From assembly GCF_033807575.1 (NCBI RefSeq), contig NC_084725.1, positions 1,027,001 to 1,091,000 of the forward strand: a stretch of DNA of 64,000 nucleotides. Direction: 5' to 3'. Of this stretch, positions 54,723-64,000 are shown piece by piece (position 1 is the stretch's first letter; each line of letters starts with the position of its first letter). The notes beneath the pieces are model-generated. The model was not told where the DNA came from and made no database searches. It saw only the letters and a program-made list of their open reading frames with translations. The position numbers were made by a program, and so were the translations under genes. The stretch comes from Cydia pomonella (taxonomy: Eukaryota > Arthropoda > Insecta > Lepidoptera > Tortricidae).

Positions 54723-57700
54723 CTAGTGAATGTCTACACTACAGTATCATTATATAGTAATCATTATACAATTATACCCTAACTGTTAGTGAACATAATA
54801 TAAATATGTACTGACAAAATTCCTGGGCAGGTCGTAAACTTTACCTTTACCACCAAAGTATAAGTAATTAGTCGGGGCATAGATCATTCAGCGGGAGCTG
54901 GGCAATTAATCACAAACTTCCCGGCCGCACTGTCGATGTACTTACACTGTTAGAACATTTTCCTGTACAATTATAGGGATATCATTTTAGGTATGTGTCC
55001 ATTGCTTACATATTTATTACAACGTTAGAGAGCCCAATAGACGAACGAACGAAGTGGTTCGCGATTAGCCCTTAGTAACCAGTTAAACTATTCAACACAT
55101 TGAGCGCTGTTCATAGTCGCTTTCCTCTAAAAAGTGGGCATACGCTGGTATCGGCTACGAGCGTAGCGCTACGAAAACATTGGCAGTGAATGTCATGCCT
55201 CATGTCGTGCTTCGCCCTGGCTACACAGGGGAGAGGGAGAGGCTGTCTGGAAACTACCTGGAAGATGAATATCCAGGACATGTACAATTTAGGCATATCT
55301 ACAGACGATACATATCATCGGAAAGAATAGCGCCTCAAGATTAGAAAAGCCGAGCCCGCGTAACGGGAAGAGGCGAGGATGAAGAAGACACGCAACACTG
55401 TTTTACTCGAAAACTACTTGCTCAACCAATGAGAATGTGCGCCAGGTCTGCTTTTCATCTCTCTATTAAACGCCAGCACATTGAGAGACCAGCCAAAACG
55501 CGAACTAAATATCAAAGTGGGATTGTTAGCCAAACAAACACGTCCCTCAATCATTCATGCAAACCTAAACATTTCTGGAAACATGCTAAATTTGCTAACA
55601 GATTTTGCCACGGTTCTCCCTCAGTTAGAAATCGGGCGTGAACTGTGCTAGTGCGAATTTAAGACGATATTTTTAACCAGTTCGCGGTTTTCCTGTTGTG
55701 TTTTCAGTGCAAAAATGTAACAATTTTTGTGATGCGATTTCCGGTTATTATCTCAATAATTTGTGATGTAGGCGTTTAAGGCACACTTCATGCGTAACAC
55801 GACACGATTGCTATACGTGGCTTGCGTTGCGTAGGTATTCGTAATCGTCGGTGCCCTAACATAAGCATCCACTAGTCGATACAGCTAGTATGGCTCGTCG
55901 TGGGTATGTGAGTTAGGGCACTCACTGTACTGCGTAGAGAGCAGAGACGTGTATATGCTTCAAGTAAGGCCTTACCACCATTACCATGACCATTAGTTAG
56001 AACTAGCGTTTTAGGCTTTTTTGAGTAAGGGTTGTCCTGTCCCAATTTGTTGATGGAACTTTAGAAATTCGGAAAGCGAAAAATCACCGGAATAAAAACT
56101 CACCAGGCTTTTTTAATGCTCTTTTTTGTAAAGTAGCAAAATAGCCTAATTCTCCGTTCAATAGTAAATTCAATATTTATAATAAAGGGTTTAGATTGTT
56201 TTGAGAACTTAACTTAGTCTTTATACTTTGTAGACGCTGGCTGTTCTCATAAATTCAGCTGCAACTTATTTTAAAAATAAAAGAGACCCCTTACACGGGT
56301 CTTTCAGGTCAGCACCCACAGCAAATGGAGCGGTGGAAAGGACAACAGTTATATTTAACAATCTCCCCCAACGACGGCTGATTAGCCAGCCCCCCATATT
56401 GATTGCTTTTATCTCACGTATTACGCTAGTAGGACTTAATATTTGTTAGGTATAGGCTGGCTTTTTTGCTGGCTGTAACAGTGCTTTGGTGTGTGTCTCT
56501 GAAGGAAACGTGGTCAGTGAGGGTACATACGAAGTTAGCCGAATTTACTAACCTTCTGTGATAATTTTATCTGTATTTAGCGAAATCGGGCTAACTCTTT
56601 GCCTTAGGTGTGGTTTTAATCAGTATTAAGCAAAACTTTACATTCCAATTTTACTCTACTTTATCCGTCTTAGTGGAATCGCGGCCTAATATTACATAAA
56701 TACACATTGAAAGACTTTTATCGCCATTTAAATTTAATTTTTTTTATAAAATTTTTAGAATCGTTTTGATAGGAAATCTGACAACAACTACATACGATGT
56801 GTCCTAATCCTACTATAATATTGTTAACGTGTGCAAAACGCTTACAAGTTCCGATACATGTTTCCGTAATATTCATTGAGCTGAAATAGTTTTGGTTCAT
56901 TGACTCTTTAGAGGGTTGTCCAACTCCAAACCCTTTCGGTCAATGGTCTATGCCGAGCCTTGGATTGTGTGGAGGTATTTAGAATGAAAAAAGAATGCGA
57001 GTCATTCCAAGTTCATTTTCTCAGCTTTTTGCAGATTATTTTTTTAGACAACGATTATGTATGCACAACCGAGGTTTGGACCCACTATTTTTGACCACCA
57101 CCACTAACACATATAAAAGGTTAAAGGTGACACACACATATAAAAGGTTAAGGTTAATACCACATAACTACTGAGACGACATTTATGCAACACGTGAAAC
57201 ACGTCTTCGCTCTCTGCGTAGACACGTCAGTTGATACTAATATATGTGATTATATGTAATTGCATATAATACATTATGTATGTCACATTTCTTGCGATGC
57301 GTGCTCGTAACGTACTCAATGTGTAGTGTTCTGCATACGCTTCTGGTCTAGTGTGGTTCAGCCTTAACTCATCATTAATATACTAACGTATTAAAGTACT
57401 AACTTTGAATATTGCATATTTTACACTGTATCTTGGTTGACGTGATCTGGTCCTGGCAGAATATCAGTGCCTCTCCCATAGGGTGAAGCGTGAAGGTCTT
57501 AGCACACTATTGCAACTCAACAGCCACTCGACTCAAAATTAAATATTGAAATTAAAGCCTTATCTTGTATGTCCTACAGTACAATGTTAAAATTTTGGTA
57601 ACTGTCGGGTGGTCTACGCGTCGTGCACTCGTCGTCCACTAAGCTGAACCAAAAGTGAGTTGAGTTGGTGTGGAATTGATATAGTGTGCAAAGACCTTAA

Positions 57701-57951
57701 TACTCAGCCAGAACCCTTTTGTTTTGCTGCGACGCACACAACATTTCCTATATGTATGGAACAGTATTATTTCAATGTATTTTGTTTTCTTTCTACTTCT
57801 ATTTTGTATAAATGTGTATTTCTCTCGTTTGATTTTGTATTATCTATTTTTTTTTGTCATTTTATTAATTGTATTCCTGTGTGTATTGTGGCAAACAAAT
57901 AAACGAATTATCTATCTGTCTATTATCCATCCATATTTTAAGGTGCATCGA
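54723..57951. other. Intergenic, no gene recognised
   Basis: Includes a half MITE at about 55030-55077 (GAAGTGGTTCGCGATTAGCC), a hairpin GACCCCTTACACGGGTC at about 56285 and a two-fold ATATAAAAGGTTAA repeat near 57112-57150. The open frames are short and unconvincing. Confidence 0.35.
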
Positions 57952-58060
57952 CACAGCATTCAAATATCAAATATCAAACATTTATTCAGCAAATAGGCCA
58001 CAGGGGCACTTTTACATGTCCATTTTTACAAACAATAAAAATTACAAAAAACAATTACAA
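57952..58060 (-). mobile_element. LINE 3' tail, reverse copy of 14875-14956
   Basis: CAAATATCAAACATTTATTC, GCAAATAGGCCACAGGGGCA, CTTTTACATGTCCATTTTTA. Confidence 0.65.
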
Positions 58061-58940
58061 ATATGGAATCGATGAAATAATAAATACTTTATTAGAGATG
58101 TATACTGTCTCTAAATGTCAGAGATAAAATATAAAAAAGATATTAAATTAAATTATCCTTAGAGATGTAGAGGGTCTCCAAGGCTTGAATTCTTATATAA
58201 ATAATTATGGATTTTGTGGAGCAATAGTGCTATTTTAAGTAACTAGGTAAGTTACCCGATGCTACCGTGTGGCACAGGGTTGCTCCAGAAAAGTTGCTGC
58301 CGTGGATGCACCTTTGCCACTCCATTCTTTCCTTTTCGAGGGTAAACTACCCTTTATTATAGAACAGATTTCTCGCCTTTTGTACGCTAAATTGTCCTGA
58401 TGTCCCTGAAGCGACTAGATAGCGCAGACAATAGCAAACGAGCGCTCAGAGCAAACTTGTGTTGAGTGCATCCAAGTGGTCACACTCGTTGTTGTGCCAC
58501 ACCGTTTTGACCGTTCGTACACCTTATTTGAAGGGTATAAGGTTCACCGATGATCAATTAGTGTTGCTGCTAGTCCGGCGGCGCGTATTGATGTTTTTTT
58601 GTCTTCGTCATACATACTATATAAGGTGCATCAGAGTACACCCAGGTGCAAAAGTGTACACCACTTTATAAATAAATTCCAATCATACAGTGGGTATGCA
58701 CTCTTGCAACTCGCTGTATCTTCGAAATTTTGAAAATGGCAAATACATATTTATTAAAACCACTACATACTTTAGGAACAATTACGCTATAGACCAATAG
58801 TGGGACCGGATTTTTGCCCTATAAGTTTCGATAATTCTAAAGAGTGAAAAGTGATGTTTATCTGGTATGGGACATATTTTTAAGCATATTTGTAATATAT
58901 GAAGAAAATTTAGAACGAGCGTTAGATATAAATAAGGTAT
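58061..58940. other. Intergenic, nothing recognised
   Basis: AT-rich with partial duplicates of TTAGAGATGTA...GTCTC near 58095 and 58160. No gene is supported. Confidence 0.35.
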
Positions 58941-58959
58941 TTATGTATTTTTATTGATG

Positions 58960-59475
58960 AATTTTGAATATTGAATTAAAGTACAAAATTTAAGCATCGT
59001 CTTTTATAATATGTATGAGGCCTTATGCTATCAAATTTTTAGAAAAAAAATCAACGTGCTACTTTGTCAAACTCAAATTAGCTTATTATTTTGTCAATAT
59101 TGAATTAAAGTTTGAAAAATCCACAATATCATATCTAAATTCTTAAGTTAATAGGCAAGGCAAAAAATTAGAAGAATAGGATATGTGCTTTACAATTAAT
59201 ATGCGTTTTTTGTCCTGTAAGATCTAATATTGAATTAAAGTCCGTAGAGATAAGTCTATTACTATAAAATAATATATGCAGCCATTTTATGGAAAGGTAG
59301 AAATATCTGTGTGTAGCTTGCATTGTAATAGTAAAATCAACTTAAAAAGGCGTGAAATTCATAACCACGCCGCGCTGGTCCGTCAACATGTCGGCTCGGC
59401 GTGCGGGAGCCTATCGTAGCCGACCTAGTGAGCGATAGATACCTCGCCCCGCCCGCGCCCCCCGCTCAGCATCGC
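58960..59475 (+). repeat. AATATTGAATTAAAG motif cluster leading to a GC-rich patch
   Basis: The 15-mer AATATTGAATTAAAG occurs at about 58968, 59097 and 59228. It is followed at 59367-59475 by a GC-rich tract (CACGCCGCGCTGGTCCGTCA, GCCCGCGCCCCCCGC). An inverted, diverged counterpart occupies about 63545-63800. Confidence 0.55.
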
Positions 59476-59590
59476 AAGCGCTGTTTGTCTTTTCTTTCAA
59501 ATCATTCATTTGTTTATTTATCGTGCACATAAATTAAATGCGGACATTACATGAATTTAATTATAGAATAAAAGTTATTATGACTTCAAA

Positions 59591-59795
59591 ATGAGTGAAA
59601 AATGTTTGATATGTGTACTGTACTGACTTAGTAACAGAGAAAAAACGAGGAATTGAGCAGTTAATAACTGCGAGCAAATAATCTTTCTTGGTGATGGGAA
59701 AGCTAAATATTTCTACGGGAAGGAGGAACTACGTTTCCATAAAAAGTGTAGATTATACATTGAGTCGAAGGCTATACCGGCGTACAAAAGACTAA
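59591..59795 (+). pseudogene. Possible transposon-borne Cys-rich ORF remnant
   Basis: MSEKCLICVLY begins at 59591. After frame changes the line continues NREKTR-like and GKAKYFYGKEELRFHKKCRL. The CxxC start and later KKC resemble N-terminal regions of proteins carried by insect transposons, from memory. Stops and frameshifts break it, and a MITE follows at 59810. Confidence 0.3.
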
Positions 59796-59809
59796 TGGAG
59801 GTGGCATCA

Positions 59810-59921
59810 GAGGGCTTACCGCGAACCACGTTCGACGTGTTGCCTCCCTGTCATACTTACGTACGAATTTACAAGTGCGACAGAGAGGTAACACGTCGAA
59901 CGTGGTTCGCGATAGGCCCTC
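59810..59921. mobile_element. Foldback MITE, GGCCTACCGCGAACCACG family
   Basis: GAGGGCTTACCGCGAACCAC and GTGGTTCGCGATAGGCCCTC; inner arms TTCGACGTGTTGCCTCCCTG and CAGAGAGGTAACACGTCGAA. Confidence 0.88.
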
Positions 59922-60048
59922 AAATGTACAGCCAAGTGACGATGATGAAAAATACATTTTCAAAACTTTTGTCTTTTGTTACCATTGTGTTAGCCGCCTG
60001 TACTTACTTTCAACATATATTAGTAGTTTATGTTACTGCTACATAATA

Positions 60049-60130
60049 AAAGGCATTAAAATACACGAGTGTGGGCTTAGGAAACGAACGAAGTGAGTTT
60101 CTTAAAAAGATCACACGATTGTTTTAATGC
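60049..60130. mobile_element. Short foldback element
   Basis: AGGCATTAAAATACACGAGTGTG and CACACGATTGTTTTAATGCCT are imperfectly inverted. Confidence 0.6.
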
Positions 60131-60133
60131 CTA

Positions 60134-60775
60134 ATTATCTTATACCTTTAAACGAGCAATTCTTGTATATATATATTTCCGGGATCTCGGAAACGGCTCT
60201 AACGATTTTGCTGAAATTTGGTATATGGGGGTTTTTGGGGGTAAACAATCGAGCTAGATTAGTCTTATGTTTGGGAAAACGCGTGTTTTCGAGTTTTCAT
60301 GCGTTTTTTTTTCGACGCAGAATATGGTCGCTAATTTCGTGTTGCCGGCCACTGTCCGTCTGGTCCAGCGGGTTAAGACGCGGACTGCTAAAGGAGTGTT
60401 ACGGGTTCGAATCCCACCTGGTGACTAACTTTTGTTTTTTTTATATGTTCAATTTTATATATAATTTTTTAATTTTTATTGTTTTAGACAAGTTTAATTT
60501 AGTAAAAGAATGTAAATAATAATAATAATAATAATTCAGCCTATACACGTCCCACTGCTGGGCACAGGCCTCCTCTCATGCGCGAGAGGGCTCGGGCTAT
60601 AGTCCCCACGCTAGCCCAATGCGGATTGGGGACTTCACATACACCTTTGAATTTCTTCGCAGATGTATGCAGGGAAAAGAATGTAGTTAAGATTATCACC
60701 TATACACCACCATATTACAATAAATAGTTAGTTATAACCGAGCAAAGCTCGGTCGCCCAGGTACTGTATAGTTAT
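60134..60775 (+). mobile_element. Composite repeat with tRNA-like segment, copy 1 (interrupted)
   Basis: Shares CCTTTAAACGAGCAATTCTT, GATCTCGGAAACGGCTCTAA, GAAATTTGGTATATGGGGGT, GGGAAAACGCGTGTTTTCGA, a tRNA-like piece CCGTCTGGTCCAGCGGGTTA...GGGTTCGAATCCC, and end ACCGAGCAAAGCTCGGTCGC with 62258-62832. Interrupted by a short insertion at 60515-60674. Confidence 0.8.
60515..60674 (+). mobile_element. Short retroelement insertion with 11-bp TSD
   Basis: Flanked by AAAAGAATGTA at 60504-60514 and 60675-60685. It starts with (AAT)n and contains GTCCCACTGCTGGGCACAGG and TTGAATTTCTTCGCAGATGT. Same family as 50764-50945. Confidence 0.8.
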
Positions 60776-60885
60776 TGCAGGTAGTTCGCAATCACATTTT
60801 TAGCACAGGCATTATAAGAGAGGTATGGGCATTGTAAATGTCATCTGGCTCTGTGTGGTAGGGCACAGCACAGCGGATGTCATTC

Positions 60886-61148
60886 CAGATCTAGAGCAGA
60901 ACCCAACTGGGGAAGTACCTCCACCTTACAGAAAATCGCAGCCAAATAACACTAGACCCTACTCATAGTGTTGTGTTCCTGCCGGTGAGTAAGGTTGCCA
61001 GAGCTCAACGAGGGGTGGGAGGGTGTTAGGGTCGGCAACGCGCATGTAACTCCTCTGGAGTTGCAGGCGTACATAGGCTACGGATACTGCTTACCACCAG
61101 GCAGGCCGTATGCTTGTTTGCCACCGACGTAGTATAAAAAAAAATAAA
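60886..61148 (+). mobile_element. LINE 3'-end fragment
   Basis: CCCAACTGGGGAAGTACCTC, GACCCTACTCATAGTG, GGAGTTGCAGGCGTACATAG, GCTTGTTTGCCACCGACGTA then A-rich. Same family as 10880-11135, 17672-17790 and 54632-54722. Confidence 0.7.
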
Positions 61149-61369
61149 AAAACACAGTTAAAATATTTCATACATGTGCTAATTATTTGTCTCAGTGTAA
61201 ACAAAAATATATCATAATTATGATATCAATTTTCAAATTCAAAATGGCGGACATGTTTTATTTTAAGAAATTATGAGTAGTTTAAGACTTTAAAAAGCAA
61301 GAAATTGTTTCTTGCTTCTGTTTGTATATGTATCATGTAGTATTTGATGTTTTCATTATTTTTGAAAGT

Positions 61370-61800
61370 CCTCAGGGTGCCAATTACGAAAATGACATCT
61401 ATTATGGAACCCAAGATGGCGGACATTCATTTTTCTTAAAAATCGGTATGGGTGTCATCTCCGAGGTTCTTCGAGGTTCCGATTACGAAAATGACGTCCA
61501 TTTTGCAATCCAAGATGGCGAACATTATTTTTTCTTAAAAATCGATATGGGTGTCATCTCCGAGGTTCATCGGGGATCCGATTACGAAAATGACGTTCAT
61601 TTTGAAATCCAAAATGGCGGAAATTATTTTTTCTTAAGTCGATATGGGTGTCATATCCGAGGTTCCTCGGGATTCCGATTACGAAAATGACGTCTATTTT
61701 GAAATCCAAGATGGCGGACATTAATTTTTCTTAAAAATCGATATGAGTGTCCTCCGAGGTTCCTCGGGGTTCCAATTACAAAAATGACGTCAATTTTGGC
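61370..61800 (+). repeat. 99-bp satellite, about 4 units
   Basis: Unit: GAGGTTCCTCGGGGTTCCGA, TTACGAAAATGACGTCCATT, TTGAAATCCAAGATGGCGGA, CATTATTTTTTCTTAAAAAT, CGATATGGGTGTCATCTCC. Because 99 is divisible by three the frame stays open and gives 33-residue repeats with SDYENDVHF and IQDGGH. A decayed inverted portion follows to about 62045. Confidence 0.88.
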
Positions 61801-62050
61801 GGTTCTTGTTGGTGCAGATTTCAAAAATAGAGACCATTTTAGAATTAAAGGTGGTTGATATCACGGCTACACACATCGACACCCATTTCAAAAAGTAGCG
61901 TCCGCCATATTTATTTTTAAAATAGATGCCATTTTTGAAATCCACACCCCTAAAAACCCAGATAACAGCACTCATGACGACTTTTTCAAAAAAGTGACGT
62001 CCGCCATCTTTATTTCCAAAATGGACGTCATTTGTAAAATTAGTACACAT
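61801..62050 (-). repeat. Inverted decayed units of the 99-bp satellite
   Basis: AAGTGACGTCCGCCATCTTT, TTTCCAAAATGGACGTCATT and AAAATAGATGCCATTTTTGA are reverse-orientation unit pieces. Confidence 0.65.
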
Positions 62051-62257
62051 ACATCATACAAAATGAAAACTAAAAACATTTCCATCCTCTTTTGGGCAGT
62101 TGTGTAAGTCTGTGATAACCCTAGGTAGGTACGGAGACCTTGAGCGGTGTCGGCATTTACGCAAACATCAAAGGCGTCGGCCCACTGTTACTTTTTACAC
62201 TGTGCTTTTAGTGTGTAAACGAAAACGTCACATGATATATCAAAAGAAAAGTTATTT

Positions 62258-62832
62258 TATCTTATACCTTTAAACGAGCAATTCTTGTATATATATATAT
62301 ATAATTATATTTCTGTGATCTCGGAAACGGCTCTAACGATTTCGCTGAAATTTGGTATATAGGGGTTTTTGGGGGTATACAATCTATCTAGATTAGTCTT
62401 ATGTTTGGGAAAACGCGTGTTTTCGAGTTTTCATGCGTTTTTCTTTCGATGCAGAATATGGTCACTAATTTCGTGTTGCCGGCCACTGTCCGTCTGGTCC
62501 AGCGGGTTAAGACGCGGACTGCTAAACGAGTGTTACGGGTTCGAATCTCGCCCGGTGACTAACTTTTGTTTTTTTTATATGTTCAAGTTTATATATAATT
62601 TTTTAATTTTTATTGTTTTACACAAGTTTAATTTAGTAAAAAAAATGACCTATGTAATAAGAGAAATCGACAATAGATGGCGTTACTCTGTGACAAGTGC
62701 TGTAAGGTTAAAATCGATTGTAAATAATAATAATTGTCAGTTCACATTTTACTTTTTAAGTTTATGTAGATTATCACCACCATATTACAATAAATAGTTA
62801 TAACCGAGCAAAGCTCGGTCGCCCAGGTACTA
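62258..62832 (+). mobile_element. Composite repeat with tRNA-like segment, copy 2 (uninterrupted)
   Basis: Same order of blocks as 60134-60775 without the inserted element. tRNA-like piece at about 62478-62562 with GGGTTCGAATCTCGCC as B box. Between tail blocks it has extra sequence (62640-62770). Confidence 0.8.
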
Positions 62833-62857
62833 TATTACTAACTGTACTAGGTTGCCT

Positions 62858-62960
62858 TTTTAACAAGTTGGTCCAGTCCATGGTTGCCTACATTTTATTT
62901 AAAAATCGGTTAATCTAGGCGACCATTAACTGGACCAACTTTTTGAATACGGCAACTTTC
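62858..62960. mobile_element. Imperfect foldback element
   Basis: GGTTGCCTTTTTAACAAGTTGGTCCAGT and ACTGGACCAACTTTTTGAATACGGCAAC are inverted with a few mismatches. Confidence 0.65.
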
Positions 62961-63332
62961 AAATAAGCTTTCATTTGGTATATCATACGATGAAATAACA
63001 AACAAAAAAACTATCCGTACGCAATCTTACAAGGCAACCTACTTGAAATGTATCACTGTGAATTTTGTCTTACATTTATTTCTTATCAGAAATAAATAAC
63101 ATGAGGGTGCATATACCTTATAACGTATCTCTATATAACTATCGGTTATCAATATTAGCATTAGCGGTTAACAACAACATTCCCCTTAAAACAAATAACT
63201 ATCGCGAGGAAAATACCAAGTCCAAACATCTGAAAAATATCGGGAAAGAAAAGCTGCAACTGGCTTTTAAAATGGTACAAGGAAGGGTGGTCATCTGTAT
63301 GAGAATGTGTTTTTTTTGTCTCTATTTGACCC

Positions 63333-63420
63333 AATGGTTGACTGGTAGAGAATGCCTTTTGGCATTAAGTCCGCCATTTGTGTTTTTTTTTGTTTGTGCA
63401 ATAAAGTTTAAATAAATAAA
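63333..63420 (+). mobile_element. LINE 3' tail
   Basis: GGTTGACTGGTAGAGAATGC, TTTGGCATTAAGTCCGCCAT, TGTGCAATAAAGTTTAAATA. Confidence 0.65.
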
Positions 63421-63544
63421 TAATATTCATGTAACGCGATAACGAATTCTACGTGAAAGAAACCGCGGGCAATACCTATTATAGTAACAACAAAATAACA
63501 ATTTTCTATTGCTATTAATTTAAAACACGCTTTAGGAATTTTTT

Positions 63545-63800
63545 TGATGGACCGTAGACGCAGTCAAGGGCACCCCGCTCCCCACTACCGTTGTTCGCTG
63601 CCTCCTGCCACAGCGCGCGGCGCGCGCAAACTTGTCGCGCGTTTGAAACGTAACGTATTTATATAAGCAAGGAATGCATACATATCAGTAATGAGTGTCG
63701 CCGTGATTTTATATTTCTAAATTTTTGTTTAGTAACTGAGATCATTGTTGATGATCGATTATTATTAACTCTACAAACTTTAATTCAATATTAGCTATAC
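63545..63800 (-). repeat. GC-rich patch and AATATTGAATTAAAG motif, inverted counterpart
   Basis: A GC-rich tract at 63563-63645 (GCGCGCGGCGCGCGCAAACT-like) is followed by CTTTAATTCAATATT at about 63779. Read in reverse this has the same order as 59228-59475. Confidence 0.5.
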
Positions 63801-64000
63801 TGCTTAACCTGAAATCAATATCTAGACAAGCACATTGTCTACATGTCTAACTTTTTACTAGAATACTAAGTTGATCGATAATATCGTAATTTTGCAATAT
63901 CAGCAACTCTAATTCTATATTTACAAAATAACTCGTGTTTTTACGTTTACCAGAAAGCAGCTGTTCCAGATTTCTAAAAACTGAAAATTGTACATAAATT

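Noticed and set aside
63065..63415. 116-codon plus-strand frame
   Set aside because: Its last third is the LINE 3' tail GGTTGACTGGTAGAGAATGC and the rest has no coding character.

Overview
The window is an animal nuclear contig, most likely from a moth or butterfly (Lepidoptera). It has GT-AG introns, AT-rich intergenic DNA, many foldback MITEs, tRNA-derived SINEs with a TGACGACCGG head, 3' ends of several LINE families and an S1 protease with an insect digestive-type gene layout. The organism call is inference from repeat style and protein resemblance; no database was searched.

Positions 1-16248 (+) hold the 3' part of a MAGI-type scaffold gene (membrane-associated guanylate kinase, inverted order). 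Ten exons join in phase into 398 residues plus a stop. They carry a Ser/Pro-rich linker, one PDZ domain split over three exons, a Pro-rich linker, and the C-terminal PDZ domain. Three exon ends of this one gene have been copied in tandem. A 35-bp unit covering the end of exon 2 and its splice donor is present about 20 times. A 152-bp unit covering a PDZ half-exon and its donor is present four times. Part of the last exon has about three decayed copies downstream of the stop. The 35-bp array is split by a hAT element carrying a second hAT, which itself contains a 5'-truncated LINE and two satellite arrays.

Positions 16.3-22.5 kb are intergenic and contain very long palindromes (564 bp and 1 kb) and SINEs. 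Positions 22962-29105 (-) hold a complete six-exon chymotrypsin-fold gene (274 aa) with signal peptide, Asp and Ser but Phe in place of the catalytic His: a serine protease homolog. A decayed copy of its exon 2 lies in intron 2.

Positions 29.1-41 kb are repeat-dominated. They include a possible GC-rich host exon at 30.9 kb (-) and a 2.46-kb inverted-repeat transposon (36960-39417) with a clustered 11-bp motif. Positions 41.1-45.96 kb hold a nearly complete CR1/Jockey-like LINE. Its ORF1 ends in a T TTA AAC heptamer directly before the stop, and ORF2 is open in the -1 frame from that heptamer with no upstream AUG, which suggests -1 frameshifting.

Positions 46-64 kb contain no convincing host gene. 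They hold LINE and SINE fragments, foldback MITEs, a 99-bp satellite related to the one inside the inner hAT, and two copies of a composite repeat with a tRNA-like segment.
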